DNA from: an uncultured Clostridia bacterium
GTDB taxonomy: Bacteria > Bacillota > Clostridia > Christensenellales > Borkfalkiaceae
DNA length: 51,111 nucleotides
Assembly (NCBI GenBank): GCA_947625695.1
Contig: CANQPO010000004.1
Location: forward strand, 1 to 51,111
Direction: 5' to 3'
A model generated the notes under the pieces. The model had not been told where the DNA came from. It searched no databases and saw nothing but the letters and a program-made list of their open reading frames with translations. The stretch's first letter is position 1; the number at the start of each line of letters is the position of its first letter. Positions 40,364 through 50,436 of the stretch are shown piece after piece. A program made the translations under genes and the position numbers.

Positions 40364-41188
40364 TTACAGCACGCCCGCGACGTCGAGGGAGAGGCAGCAA
40401 ATCGACAGCAACACCAGATAGAGGGAGAACCACTTATAGTTCGCCCGCTTGATAACATTGAGCATGACTTTCACGGCAAAGAAGCCCGCGACCGCCGCAA
40501 ACACGACGCCGAAGATCATGCCGACGATCTCCGCGCCCGCCATCGTGATCGTCACCCCTTCGTCGGGGAAAACAATATCTTTCAGCTCGACGACGAGACT
40601 CCCCAAGATGACGGGAATGCTCATCAAAAAGGAGAACTTTGCAACGTCCTCGCGGTTTGCGCCGCTCACGGTGCCCGCAAAGATTGTGGAGCCGCTCCGC
40701 GAAATGCCGGGGAAGAGCGCCACCGCCTGCATGCACCCCATCGTGATGGAATGCGGCCAGCCCAAGGGCTCGAACTTTTTCCGTCTGCGCGCAAAATACT
40801 CCGTGATAAGGAGCAGGAGAGCAGTGAAGGCAAAGCAGATGGCAAGAAGGCCAACGCCCATCTCCCCCGCAAACAGCTCGTCGATGTCGTCGTTGAAGAG
40901 AAGCCCCACGACCCCCGCGGGAATGGTGGCGACGATGAGCATCAAAAGCGTTTTGAACGGCTTTTTGAAGAGGGCGAGAATGTCCTTGCGGAACACCCAC
41001 ACCACCGCAAACAGGGTGCCGAGGTGGAGCATGACGCTCACGAACATCATTCCCGCAGTGCCCGCATGGTAGTTCAGAACGAGCTGCAAGAGAGTCAGAT
41101 GCCCGCTTGAAGAAACGGGCAGGAACTCCGTGAGTCCCTGCACCGTTCCGAGGATTATTGATTTCCAAATCGCTTCGAAATAACCCAT
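40364..41188 (-). CDS. uppP: Undecaprenyl-diphosphatase
   Basis: This 274-residue membrane enzyme recycles undecaprenyl pyrophosphate to the monophosphate carrier for cell-wall synthesis and can give bacitracin resistance. The signature EFLPVSSSGHL (residues 21-31) and the second motif PGISRSGSTI are intact, and about eight transmembrane helices are present. GGAG lies seven bases before the ATG. It starts 18 bases after the foldase-like lipoprotein gene. Confidence 0.96.
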   Translation of the reverse strand: MGYFEAIWKSIILGTVQGLTEFLPVSSSGHLTLLQLVLNYHAGTAGMMFVSVMLHLGTLFAVVWVFRKDILALFKKPFKTLLMLIVATIPAGVVGLLFNDDIDELFAGEMGVGLLAICFAFTALLLLITEYFARRRKKFEPLGWPHSITMGCMQAVALFPGISRSGSTIFAGTVSGANREDVAKFSFLMSIPVILGSLVVELKDIVFPDEGVTITMAGAEIVGMIFGVVFAAVAGFFAVKVMLNVIKRANYKWFSLYLVLLSICCLSLDVAGVL

Positions 41189-41206
41189 TTTTACTCCTTA
41201 CGGGGT

Positions 41207-43279
41207 TTATGCTTCGTAAAGGTCCTTATAGCGGTCTTCGAATACGTCTACGCAAGTGTCGTTGTTGTACTTGTTGAGCACCGTGGTCTGAAGCTCGCTC
41301 GAGTAGGAGGAGAAGTTCGCCGCAGTGAGCGCCTCGTAGTAGAGGTTGGAGAAGGTGCCCTCCACCTCGATCTCATCCCAATTGAACTCCTCGCCGTAGG
41401 GGGTGGGGTTGTCCGCGGAATAAGCGAAGGTGCAGTACATGACATGCCAGCCGTAATCGGAGGGAGCCACCGTAATGGTGCCGGGACCGCCGCGGACCGC
41501 CTCCTGCGCCGCATACTCGAATTCCTTCACGAAATCGGTATTGTTGGGGGAGACGACGTAGCCGAGGTAGGTGTTGAGACCCGCCGTATCGGTATTGTAT
41601 GCGAAGGAGAGCTCGTTGATGACGGAGAGCGCAAGATTTTCCTGCGAACCGTCCTGAAAGATGTGGCATGCGTTGAAGGGCTCTTCAAAGTCTACCTTTG
41701 CCTCGTAGTAGAGGAACTTCGAATAATCGACGGTGCCGTCTTGAGCATAATAGCTCTTTTGGCTGTAGTAATCGTTACCCGTTCCGTTGGGATAGTCGGG
41801 CTCGGTGAGGGAGAGTCCCGCAAAGTCGAGATAGTTCTTCATCTCGGTGAGGAAGCCGTCGATGGAAATTTTCGCGGGCTGGAAGTTATAAACTTTGTCG
41901 CCGTCCTCGTCCGTGCTCTCGAATACCTTGCCGTTGTAGGTGTATTGGCCGAGGTAGTTGGGGATCTTCTCGTACTGCGCAGGCACGCCGTCGGTTCCCT
42001 CCGTCTTTGTCATGCTGTCTTCGAAGAAGAGATACTTTCTGTCCGCATTGCCCGCGGTGTAGGCGTCCGTTCCCGCCTCATAGGAATAGTCCTCGTGCCC
42101 CGTGAACCAAGTGTTGCGCTGGTCGGTGGCGACAAGTCCCTTCAAAAGGGAGGCGCGTTTGACGAATTTGTTGCCCTTCACATCGCCGAAGTCCGCCTCG
42201 GAGTCATTGAGCTCCTGCGTCTGACGGGAACTGAAGGGAAGAAGGATGTTGATGACAAAGCCGTAGTTATCGGGCGCATAGAGCACAAAGCTCGTGTCGC
42301 TCACGCCGTCGAGCGCACTCTCGAGCGCGGAGGAGTCGGAGCCGCCGAACTGCTCTTTCTGGGAGGCGAGGGTCGTCTGGTATTTCTCCTCTTTCACCCA
42401 TTCCTCTCTCACCTTTGCCTTTGCCTGCTCCTCGTACTCGTCGCCGAGCTTGTTGATGAGCTGGGTCTCATACTCGGACTTGAGCTCGCTGATGTAGTAG
42501 GAAAGCCCCGTGATGTCGCTCGTGTTCTCTCCCTTGGAGACAAGCCCGTAGGCGTGGAGGTTGGAAAGAAGGGTCTTATACGCCTTCATTCTCGTGGTGG
42601 GCGTGGAGCCGTCCTGCGCTTCGTAGGTGCCGCAGTCGGAGGCGGCGTTGTACCCCGTATAAATTTTGTACGCGGGATCGTAGTAGCCCTCTTTCACGGT
42701 GTCGATGCCGGTGGGCGTGGTGCGCGCGGTGTCGTGGTCGTGCTCGTCCACTTCCGTTTCGATATACTCAAGTTCCTGCGAATCGAGCGTGGAGTTGAGG
42801 CTCGACTTCACATTATATTCCGCCGTCGCGATCTCGTCCTCGTCGAGGAAGTATTTGATCGCCGCGAGTTCCTTCTCCCCTTCGGGGGCCGCGCTGATCG
42901 CGCTGTCCCAAGCGGCTTTGTTCTTTGTGCTGTCCTTGTCGAGGAAGTACGCCTGCGCATATTGGACATAGAGCTGGCGGTTGACGAGCTGGTTCTTCAG
43001 CATTTCGTACACATCCGCGGGCTGCATGCCGTAGGAGTTCACATAGGTGCTCCCCACGCTCGCGTAGCTTGCCACAAGGTCGCGCTTTAAAATATCGCTC
43101 GCCTTGATCGTTCCCTTGAGGGAGGCATAGTCCTCGCTCTTGGTGAGATCGACGGTCGCCACCACTTGCTCGAGATCCTTTTTGAGGTTGTTCGTTACGA
43201 GCGCACAACCTGTCATGCTCCCTAAGGCGAGACAGGAAGCAAGAGCAAGCGCAGCTATTTTTGTCTTTTTGAATTTCAT
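41207..43279 (-). CDS. Large lipoprotein resembling PrsA/SurA-type foldases
   Basis: This 690-residue protein has a signal peptide and lipobox (MTGC, lipidated Cys at about residue 25). A long helical region follows with SurA-N-like features (YEMLKNQLVNRQLYVQYAQ). A C-terminal segment, TVAPSDYGWHVMYCTFA, resembles the parvulin end, but the canonical rotamase core is not clear. It is much longer than PrsA (about 290). The ATG at 43279 follows GGAGTG; a GTG 12 bases earlier is less likely. Its promoter is at 43346-43374 and uppP follows. Folding of secreted proteins is inferred. Confidence 0.75.
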   Translation of the reverse strand: MKFKKTKIAALALASCLALGSMTGCALVTNNLKKDLEQVVATVDLTKSEDYASLKGTIKASDILKRDLVASYASVGSTYVNSYGMQPADVYEMLKNQLVNRQLYVQYAQAYFLDKDSTKNKAAWDSAISAAPEGEKELAAIKYFLDEDEIATAEYNVKSSLNSTLDSQELEYIETEVDEHDHDTARTTPTGIDTVKEGYYDPAYKIYTGYNAASDCGTYEAQDGSTPTTRMKAYKTLLSNLHAYGLVSKGENTSDITGLSYYISELKSEYETQLINKLGDEYEEQAKAKVREEWVKEEKYQTTLASQKEQFGGSDSSALESALDGVSDTSFVLYAPDNYGFVINILLPFSSRQTQELNDSEADFGDVKGNKFVKRASLLKGLVATDQRNTWFTGHEDYSYEAGTDAYTAGNADRKYLFFEDSMTKTEGTDGVPAQYEKIPNYLGQYTYNGKVFESTDEDGDKVYNFQPAKISIDGFLTEMKNYLDFAGLSLTEPDYPNGTGNDYYSQKSYYAQDGTVDYSKFLYYEAKVDFEEPFNACHIFQDGSQENLALSVINELSFAYNTDTAGLNTYLGYVVSPNNTDFVKEFEYAAQEAVRGGPGTITVAPSDYGWHVMYCTFAYSADNPTPYGEEFNWDEIEVEGTFSNLYYEALTAANFSSYSSELQTTVLNKYNNDTCVDVFEDRYKDLYEA

Positions 43280-43345
43280 AAATTTTATCACTCCGGACCG
43301 TTGTTCTTTTCCGCGGAAATATTCCCCGCAGTTTCATACCAAACT

Positions 43346-43374
43346 ATTATAACGCATTTTCAAAATTAGTGCAA
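43346..43374 (-). promoter_or_regulatory. Promoter of the foldase-like lipoprotein-uppP operon
   Basis: The minus strand has -35 TTGCAC, a 17-base spacer and a perfect -10 TATAAT. It begins within 20 bases of the mfd stop codon. Confidence 0.8.
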
Positions 43375-43391
43375 ATGTTTCTTGGTGAAAA

Positions 43392-46300
43392 TCACGCAAA
43401 AGTTGAAGCAAATTTCAGAAATTTTGTCATTTGCACCATCGTTTTGCCGCCGTCCCCTTTCGGAGGAAAGCGGAGCATGGGCGCGATCGTCATATCGAGC
43501 CCCACGAGCCCGCGGTATTTTTCCATCGCCGCCTGCAGACGTTCGTCTCTCAAGGCGGCAAGCTCGGCAAATTCGAGCGTGCCCCCCCTTTGGCTCACCG
43601 CGATCTTCTTGACGCCGAACTTTGCGGCATAGCTCTTCAGAACGGCGATGATGAGCAGGTTGAGGGTCTCGGGCGGAAGCGGACCGTAGGTCTCCTCCAT
43701 CGAGAGGCACACCCGCTTGTAGTCCGCCGTCGAGCGTATTTCGGCAATTTGTTTGTAGCAGTCGAGCCGCCCCGCGTTGGACTCGATGTACCGCTCGGGA
43801 ATGAACGCCGTCGTCTTGATGTCGAGATCGACCGCCTCCTGCCTCACGCCCGTGAGTTCCTCCTTGAGGATCTTCGCGTAAAGCTCATAGCCCACTTTGT
43901 CCATGTGCCCGTGCTGCTCTGCGCCGAGCACGTTGCCCGCGCCCCGAATTTCGAGGTCGCGCATGGCGATCTTGAAGCCGCTCCCGAGCTCGGTGAACTG
44001 CATGAGCGCCTTCAGCCGTTCCGCGGCGTTTGCGGTCATCACCCGCTCGGGCTTATAGGTGAAATAGGCGTGCGCAAGGCGGGAACTTCTGCCCACCCTG
44101 CCTCTGAGCTGATAGAGCTGTGAAACGCCCAGCCTGTCCGCGTCGATGACGATGAGGGTATTGGCGTTGGGAAGGTCCACCCCGTTTTCGATGATGGTGG
44201 TCGTGACGAGGATATCGTACTCCCCGCGGTAAAAGCCGAACACGTTCTTTTCGAGGAGCGCCCTGTCCATTCTGCCGTGGGCGAGGGTGACGCGCGCCTC
44301 GGGCAAGAGCTCCTGCACCCGCTTTGTGAAGGCGTGAATGGTCTCCACGCGATTATAGAGCAGAAAAATCTGCCCGCCGCGGGCGATCTCCCTGATACAG
44401 GCGTCGCGGATGAGGGTCTCCGTCTCCTCGGCGACGTAGGTCTGCACGGGGAGCCGCGCATGCGGGGGAGTCTGTATGGTGGAAATATCGCGGATCCCCG
44501 AGAGGGATAAATGCAAGGTGCGCGGAATGGGAGTCGCCGTCATGGTGAGGCAGTCCACGTCCCGCTTGACGTTTTTGATCTTTTCCTTGTGTTCCACCCC
44601 GAACCGCTGTTCCTCGTCGAGGATGAGGAGCCCCAAATCGTGGAATTTCACGTCCTTGGAGAGCAGCCTGTGGGTGCCGATAATGAGGTCGATCTCCCCC
44701 TTTTCGAGGGCGGAGAGAATGGCCGTCTGCTCCTTTTCGGTGCGGAAGCGGTTGAGGCAGGCGATGCGCACGCCGAACTCCTTCATGCGCTCCTCGGCGG
44801 TGCGGAGGTGCTGTTCGGAGAGGACGGTGGAGGGGCACATGAGCGCCACCTGCCGCCCGTCGAGAATACAGAGATAGGCGGCGCGGAGGGCGACTTCCGT
44901 CTTGCCGAACCCCACGTCCCCGCAGAGAAGGCGGTCCATCACCTTCTCGGAGCACATGTCCGCCAAGATCTCGTTGGTGGAGACCGTCTGATCGGGGGTG
45001 TCCTCATAGGGGAACGCCGCCTCGAACTCGTCCATCTCCTCGCGGAATTCGGGGAACACATACCCCTTCTTCTCCTGCCGCTCGGCGTAGAGCGCTTTGA
45101 GGTCGAACGCCATCTTCCTGAGGGAGGCGCGCACCCGCGCCTTCACCCGCTCGAATTCGCCGCCGCCGATCTTGGAGAGGGAGGGGTTTTCCCCGCCCAT
45201 GTATTTGGAGAGCACGTCCATCTGCTCGACGGGCACATAGAGGGTGTCGCCGTCCTTGTATTCGAGGGCGATGTACTCCTTGGTGCCGTCCGTCGTCTCG
45301 ATCTTTTTGGTGCCCGTGATGCGTCCCACGCCGTAGGTCTCGTGCACGGCGTAGTCCCCCACCTCGGGCGCGAGAAAGAGGTCTCCCCTCCTCTTTTTCA
45401 CCCGCCGCTCGTTCGGAACTTTGAGGAAGAGGTCCCCCGTTCCCACCACGGCAAGTTTGCATTCGTGCAGTAGAAACCCGCTCGAAAGGGTTTCGGGAAG
45501 CACCGAAATGCCCGAAAATTCCTCGAGCTTTTCGGGAAGGGGCGAGACGGGAAATCCCCCCTCGTAGAGCGCGTTTTTGAGTTTTTCGGCGCGCTCCTCC
45601 CCGCCGCACCAGAGCATGATGCGGTAGCCCGTCTTTCTCCACGCCCCGACGTCGATGAGAAGTTCCGGGAAGGAGTTGAGGTACTTCCGCGCGGGCGTCG
45701 ATTTGAAGTTGAAAATTTTGAGGGGCTCGAAGAAAAAGACGGAGCCCGTAAACGTCTGCAACGCGAGGTTACGGTAGCTTCCGAGGTTGGAGAGAAAATC
45801 GTCGCGGTCCACGTATTGGTTCTTGGAAAAGCGCATGACCTCTCCCCCCTCCAGAAGGCGGGAAAAGCGCTCCTCGTGCTCCTTGTAGAGCCCGTCCAAT
45901 TTGTCGCGGATGAGTTTGCACTCGTCGAAGATGAGAAGAGTATCCTCGTTAAGCAGAGAAAAGAGGTCGCAGCTGTTCTCGCAGAGGGGCAATACAAAGT
46001 CGTTGTAATTTCCCGCAACGATCTCCTCGGCGATGGCGCTCATGCGGGAATAGGCCGCAGCGCTCGGCGCCTTTCTGAGCTCGGAGGAGAGGACGGCGGC
46101 AATCTCCCGCTCGTCCTCCTTGGTGGGAACGACGTCGCTCGCCGCCACGATCTCGAGCGCGGAAAGTTTGGGAAGCCGCTCCGCCGTGATCTCGTCGTAT
46201 GGCTTGATGGACTCCACCTCGTCACCGAAAAAGTCGATGCGGGCGGGGTGTTCGCAGTTGATGGGATAGATGTCGAGAATGTCGCCGCGCAGGGCGAACG

Positions 46301-46781
46301 TCCCCTTTGCCTCCACCTCGTATTCGCGGGAATAGCCCATTTTTACGAGCTTTTCGAGGAGAGACGAAAGCTCGGTCTCCCTGCCCGTCTCGAGGCGCAC
46401 GCACTCCACGCGGGAGGGCATGAGCTGGATGACCGCCTCGATGTCCGCGACGAGCACCTCCCCGCCGCTTTGGAAGCTGTGAAGGGCGTTGAGGCGGCGG
46501 TAAAGCGCCTCCTTGCTCCCCGCTTTGCGGTAGGTAAGCACCTCGTCCTTGGCATTCAGCAGCACGCACTTCTTTGCGGAGAGCACGGAAATAGCCTCGT
46601 GCGCCTTCTTTGCCGAGAGCGCGTCCGCCGTGAGGTAGACGACGGGACGGTCGAAAAGAGATGCGACGAGGTATTTTTGCGCGTCCGAGAGCCCGAACGC
46701 CGCGGTGGGGACCCCATTTTTGACGTTCGCGCCGAGAAGGGGGTAATCTCCGCCCAAATTTTCAAAGGTAAAGAAGCTCAT
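43392..46781 (-). CDS. mfd: Transcription-repair coupling factor
   Basis: This 1129-residue ATP-dependent translocase removes stalled RNA polymerase and recruits UvrA. An N-terminal UvrB-like region is followed by the RNA-polymerase-interaction (CarD-like) domain (GDYAVHETYGVGRITGTKKI), then helicase motifs: LLCGDVGFGKTEVALRAA (Walker A), LLILDEEQRFG (Walker B) and TMTATPIPRTL. Then come the second helicase domain and the TRCF C-terminal domain. Length matches the family. The start overlaps the pth stop by four bases. Confidence 0.98.
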   Translation of the reverse strand: MSFFTFENLGGDYPLLGANVKNGVPTAAFGLSDAQKYLVASLFDRPVVYLTADALSAKKAHEAISVLSAKKCVLLNAKDEVLTYRKAGSKEALYRRLNALHSFQSGGEVLVADIEAVIQLMPSRVECVRLETGRETELSSLLEKLVKMGYSREYEVEAKGTFALRGDILDIYPINCEHPARIDFFGDEVESIKPYDEITAERLPKLSALEIVAASDVVPTKEDEREIAAVLSSELRKAPSAAAYSRMSAIAEEIVAGNYNDFVLPLCENSCDLFSLLNEDTLLIFDECKLIRDKLDGLYKEHEERFSRLLEGGEVMRFSKNQYVDRDDFLSNLGSYRNLALQTFTGSVFFFEPLKIFNFKSTPARKYLNSFPELLIDVGAWRKTGYRIMLWCGGEERAEKLKNALYEGGFPVSPLPEKLEEFSGISVLPETLSSGFLLHECKLAVVGTGDLFLKVPNERRVKKRRGDLFLAPEVGDYAVHETYGVGRITGTKKIETTDGTKEYIALEYKDGDTLYVPVEQMDVLSKYMGGENPSLSKIGGGEFERVKARVRASLRKMAFDLKALYAERQEKKGYVFPEFREEMDEFEAAFPYEDTPDQTVSTNEILADMCSEKVMDRLLCGDVGFGKTEVALRAAYLCILDGRQVALMCPSTVLSEQHLRTAEERMKEFGVRIACLNRFRTEKEQTAILSALEKGEIDLIIGTHRLLSKDVKFHDLGLLILDEEQRFGVEHKEKIKNVKRDVDCLTMTATPIPRTLHLSLSGIRDISTIQTPPHARLPVQTYVAEETETLIRDACIREIARGGQIFLLYNRVETIHAFTKRVQELLPEARVTLAHGRMDRALLEKNVFGFYRGEYDILVTTTIIENGVDLPNANTLIVIDADRLGVSQLYQLRGRVGRSSRLAHAYFTYKPERVMTANAAERLKALMQFTELGSGFKIAMRDLEIRGAGNVLGAEQHGHMDKVGYELYAKILKEELTGVRQEAVDLDIKTTAFIPERYIESNAGRLDCYKQIAEIRSTADYKRVCLSMEETYGPLPPETLNLLIIAVLKSYAAKFGVKKIAVSQRGGTLEFAELAALRDERLQAAMEKYRGLVGLDMTIAPMLRFPPKGDGGKTMVQMTKFLKFASTFA

Positions 46782-47341
46782 CCGTTATATTTGGTCATCA
46801 CGAGGTCGAAATTCTCCCCCCTTGCGAGGGCGAGAGCCGCCTCCGCCGCCCGCTTGCATGCGGAGACGAACAGGTCGTAGTCCTCCTTCCTCACTTCGGA
46901 GAGGACGTAGTCGATAAGGGGCGCTTCGATCTCGGGGTCGCGGATGCCGATGCGCACCCGCGCGAAGTCCGAAAAACCGAGCTCGGCGATCACCGAGCGC
47001 ATGCCGTTGTGGGTGCCCGCGCTCCCGCTCGGGCGAAGGCGGACGTGCCCCTTGGGAAGGTCGTAGTCGTCATAGATGACGACGAGCTCCTCGGGCGAAA
47101 CTTTATACTTCGCCACGAGCTGTTTCACCGCCCTTCCCGAGGCGTTCATGTAGGTGACGGGGCGGGCGAGGATAATTTTCTCCCCGCCGAGGTACCCCTC
47201 CGCAACGCTCGCCTCGCACTCCTTTTTCTTGAACTTGACGCCAAGGAGTTCGGCGCAGTCGCCCACGGCGAGAAAACCCATGTTGTGGAAAGTTTTTTCG
47301 TATTTTTTCTCGGGGTTGCCGAGTCCGACGATCAAAAACAT
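46778..47341 (-). CDS. pth: Peptidyl-tRNA hydrolase
   Basis: This 187-residue enzyme cleaves peptidyl-tRNA released from stalled ribosomes. The signatures LGNPEKKYEKTFHNMGF (catalytic His19), YDDYDLPKGHVRLRPSGSAGTHNGMRS and RVRIGI are present. A GGAAGGGGAA ribosome site lies before the ATG. It is followed by mfd with overlapping codons and preceded by a terminator that separates it from prs. Confidence 0.97.
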   Translation of the reverse strand: MFLIVGLGNPEKKYEKTFHNMGFLAVGDCAELLGVKFKKKECEASVAEGYLGGEKIILARPVTYMNASGRAVKQLVAKYKVSPEELVVIYDDYDLPKGHVRLRPSGSAGTHNGMRSVIAELGFSDFARVRIGIRDPEIEAPLIDYVLSEVRKEDYDLFVSACKRAAEAALALARGENFDLVMTKYNG

Positions 47342-47369
47342 AGCCTGTTTCCCCTTCCTTTTGCGGTTG

Positions 47370-47396
47370 AAAAGAGCCGCTTATTTCAAGCGGCTC
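47370..47396 (-). terminator. Terminator or attenuator between prs and pth
   Basis: A 9-bp stem (gagccgctt with its complement, five-base loop) is followed by TTTTC on the minus strand, five bases after the prs stop. Transcripts reaching pth-mfd must pass it. Confidence 0.75.
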
Positions 47397-47401
47397 CCTC
47401 T

Positions 47402-48349
47402 TTAGTCGTAGATCTTGCTCATCGGCCTGTCGAGATAGACGTTCTCGATCGCCGCCGCCCAGATGTCCGCCGTAGACAGAATTTTCATCTTCGGCAGCCG
47501 CTTCTCCTCGGGGAGGAGGATGGTGTCGAGCATCACGAGCTCGTCGATCGGCGATTTTTCGAGCCGCTCGATGGCGGGTCCCGAGAGCACCGCGTGGGTG
47601 CAGCAGGCCTTGATCTCCTTCGCGCCCGCGCTCACGAGCGCCTCAGCGCCCTGCACGATGGTGCCCGCGGTGTCGATCATGTCGTCCACGAGGAGGCACC
47701 GCTTGCCCTCCACGTTACCGATGATATTCATGACTTCCATGACGTTCGCGCGCGGACGGCGCTTGTCGATGATCGCCATGGGACAGCCGAGCCGCTCCGC
47801 CACCTTGCGCGAGCGGGTGACCGAACCGATGTCGGGAGAGACGACGATGAAGTCGTCCCCGAGTTTGTCGGCATAATAATTATAGAGAGTGGGACCGCCG
47901 AGGAGGTTGTCCACGGGGATATCGAAAAAACCCTGTATCTGCGCCGCGTGCAGATCCATCGTGAGCACACGGTCCGCGCCTGCGGAGGTAAGAAGGTCCG
48001 CAACGAGCTTCGCCGTGATCGGGTCGCGCGAGCGCGCCTTTCTGTCCTGCCGCGCATACCCGAAATAGGGCATTACGGCGGTGACGCGTCCTGCGGAGGC
48101 CCGCTTGGCGGCGTCTATCATGATGAGCAGTTCCATGAGATTGTCGTTGACGGGAGCGGAGGTCGATTGGATGATAAATAGGTCCCTTCCTCTCACGGTC
48201 TCGGCGATGTGAACGCTCGTTTCGCCGTCCGAGAACTTACTCACTTCCACCTCTCCGAGCGCCGTGTTGAGCTTTCTTGCGATCGCCTCGGCGAGAGGGC
48301 GGTTGGAATTGCCTGCAAACAACTTGATTTCGTTTCCGTGTGTGATCAT
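47402..48349 (-). CDS. prs: Ribose-phosphate pyrophosphokinase
   Basis: This 315-residue enzyme makes PRPP for nucleotide, His and Trp synthesis. [16 protein letters not shown] lies at the N terminus, the catalytic loop is around [12 protein letters not shown], the divalent-metal segment is [12 protein letters not shown], and the PRPP-binding loop is [14 protein letters not shown] precedes the ATG at 48349; in-frame starts further upstream would overlap the promoter. Confidence 0.97.
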   Translation of the reverse strand: MITHGNEIKLFAGNSNRPLAEAIARKLNTALGEVEVSKFSDGETSVHIAETVRGRDLFIIQSTSAPVNDNLMELLIMIDAAKRASAGRVTAVMPYFGYARQDRKARSRDPITAKLVADLLTSAGADRVLTMDLHAAQIQGFFDIPVDNLLGGPTLYNYYADKLGDDFIVVSPDIGSVTRSRKVAERLGCPMAIIDKRRPRANVMEVMNIIGNVEGKRCLLVDDMIDTAGTIVQGAEALVSAGAKEIKACCTHAVLSGPAIERLEKSPIDELVMLDTILLPEEKRLPKMKILSTADIWAAAIENVYLDRPMSKIYD

Positions 48350-48380
48350 GAAAATTTCCTCGATTGTTTTTGCCTTACCT

Positions 48381-48409
48381 ATTGTATTCTTTTTTGCGTA
48401 CAAAGTCAA
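48381..48409 (-). promoter_or_regulatory. prs promoter
   Basis: The minus strand has -35 TTGACT, a 17-base spacer and -10 TACAAT, about 30 bases before the prs start. Confidence 0.75.
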
Positions 48410-48499
48410 ATGTTTCACCGACGATTTTCTCGCCTCAAAAAAATTTTCCGACTTGGCAAAAACTGTTTGATAATTTCACCGAAAATTCAATTCTATTCG

Positions 48500-48528
48500 T
48501 GGACTTTGCGGCGCGGATATGATATAAT
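48500..48528 (+). promoter_or_regulatory. Promoter of the tandem M4 protease genes
   Basis: -35 TGGACT, 17-base spacer and a perfect -10 TATAAT, 33 bases before the ATG, with CGGAG seven bases before the start. Confidence 0.65.
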
Positions 48529-48561
48529 AATGATGTTTATTTACGAAAACCGGAGAAATTT

Positions 48562-50436
48562 ATGAAGTTTCTTTTTCCAAAGTTCCTTGCGCTATGCTGC
48601 GTTTTGGCGGCGGGGAGCGGCGCGTACTGCCTGCTTTCGGGCGGCGAAACGGTTGCTTCCGCCGCGGAAGAGATGCCGCAGGGGGTCATGGTCTCCTCCG
48701 TCCAGACGGACGCAAGCGGGAACGAAGTGCAGATCAATATCTTGCAGACGGCGGACGGGGAGTACGCCCTCGCCGACTCTGTGCGGCAAATTTACGTCTA
48801 CGATATGAGGAACAACACCTCTGCCGAGCTCAAGGAACTCTACACGAGCGAGACGGGGAAGTTCGACGACCCCTATGCGGTGAACGCCTACGTTGCGGCG
48901 GTCCGCTGCTACGATTTTTATGCCGACCCGCAAAACCTCGGGACTTCCATTGTCGGAGTGAAGAGGGAAAACGGGCAGGTCCCCGTGCATGTGCTGCTCC
49001 ATTACGGCTACAGCTTCGCCAACGCAAGCTATTCCTATGACGAAGACAAGGAGGTCGTCTATCTTCAGGTGGGCGACGGCAACCCGCTCGGCGATCTTTT
49101 CAACACCGCCTTGGCGACGGACGTGCTCGCGCACGAATACCAGCACGCGATCACGGACATGACCGCGGGGCTCGTCTATCTCAATCAGTCGGGCGCGATC
49201 AGCGAAGCGATCTCGGACGTCATGGGAGCGCTCATCGAAGGGCACGAGCTCACCGAGAAAGAATTCTGGCAGACGGGCGAGGACGCTGCGCCCGAGGGAA
49301 AGGACCCCATGCGCTCGGCGATCGCCCCGAGCGAAATTTACCGCCTGAACGCGGCGGCCAACCTCTATCCCGAATGTCATCGGGAGCATACCCACGAGTC
49401 CTGCGACTACGGCGGCGTGCACTACAACAGCACCGTGCTCACCCACATGCAATACAACCTTTGGCGAAAGCAAAAGGACTATTTCACCCGTCAGCGCATC
49501 GGCGCGCTGTGGTATGCGACGCTGTGCAAGCTCACTCCGAACGCGACTTTGAAAGAGTTTGCCGACTGTTTCCTGAGCGCGGCGAACGACCTGAAGTTCG
49601 AGGAGCGCGCAATCAAGGCGATCGAGGAGGCGCTCTTTGAGAGCGGCATCACGGCAACGGCGGAGGATAACTATCACATGGTCATCTTCTACCAGAACAT
49701 TGTCGATATCCAGCCGAACGCCCCCGCCGTCGAGGAGGTTTGCGTAAGGGACGGCGAGAGCGCGCCTACCCCCGAACCTCCCGAGGACGTGATCACCCCC
49801 CGCTACATCTACACCTTTATCCGTTGGCAGGGAAGCATCGAGTGCGTCACGCATGACGTTCTCTCCCGCGCCGACTATACCAGAACGGACCGCCTTTACA
49901 CCGTGCGTTTCGAGGACGAGGACGGACGCTTTCTCTCCGAACGGCAATATCTCTACGGCGAGGAGGTAACGCCCCCAGAGGCCTATCCGAAGGTGGGAGA
50001 CGAGATGTATGTCTATTTCTTCCTCGGCTGGGATCATCCCCTCGACGCCGTCACCGAAAATTTCACCGCCCGCCCCGTGTACGGGAGAGAATACCGCATG
50101 TATGAGGCGACCTTCCTCTCGGACGGAAAGGTCTTCTGCCGCACCGCCGTGCACTACAACGCTTTTCTCGAGCTGCCCGACCTCACGGGAAAGACGAGGA
50201 GCAGCGGCGAACGCTTTGAAGGTTGGTATCTCGACGAAGGGTGCACCCATCCCGCGGAGACCGTCAATGTGACAAAACCCATCACCCTCTATGCAAAGTG
50301 GGTGGAAAACGAGGAGAGCGAACAAGCACCCACGCAAGATATCACCGTTCCCCTCATCGGCGCGTGCGTTCCGGTCGGGCTCATTCTCGTCGGGATCGCC
50401 GCGGGACTCATCGTCCATAAGAAGAAAAAGAAATGA
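48562..50436 (+). CDS. Thermolysin-family (M4) metalloprotease with C-terminal InlB-type repeats and membrane anchor
   Basis: This 624-residue protein has a signal peptide (about 1-35) and an M4 catalytic region (about 50-385). Zinc motif HEYQH is at 191-195, third zinc ligand Glu215 in GAISEAISD, and a GVHYNS segment matches the thermolysin active-site His region. Two Listeria-Bacteroides (InlB B-type) repeats follow (about 445-585), then a transmembrane helix (about 598-618) and a Lys-rich tail. The usual propeptide of about 200 residues is absent. The next gene is a paralogue overlapping by four bases. Confidence 0.9.
   Translation: MKFLFPKFLALCCVLAAGSGAYCLLSGGETVASAAEEMPQGVMVSSVQTDASGNEVQINILQTADGEYALADSVRQIYVYDMRNNTSAELKELYTSETGKFDDPYAVNAYVAAVRCYDFYADPQNLGTSIVGVKRENGQVPVHVLLHYGYSFANASYSYDEDKEVVYLQVGDGNPLGDLFNTALATDVLAHEYQHAITDMTAGLVYLNQSGAISEAISDVMGALIEGHELTEKEFWQTGEDAAPEGKDPMRSAIAPSEIYRLNAAANLYPECHREHTHESCDYGGVHYNSTVLTHMQYNLWRKQKDYFTRQRIGALWYATLCKLTPNATLKEFADCFLSAANDLKFEERAIKAIEEALFESGITATAEDNYHMVIFYQNIVDIQPNAPAVEEVCVRDGESAPTPEPPEDVITPRYIYTFIRWQGSIECVTHDVLSRADYTRTDRLYTVRFEDEDGRFLSERQYLYGEEVTPPEAYPKVGDEMYVYFFLGWDHPLDAVTENFTARPVYGREYRMYEATFLSDGKVFCRTAVHYNAFLELPDLTGKTRSSGERFEGWYLDEGCTHPAETVNVTKPITLYAKWVENEESEQAPTQDITVPLIGACVPVGLILVGIAAGLIVHKKKKK

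Noticed and set aside
41444-43090. 548-codon plus-strand frame opposite the foldase-like lipoprotein
   Set aside because: The minus strand has signal peptide, lipobox, promoter and ribosome site; the plus frame has none.
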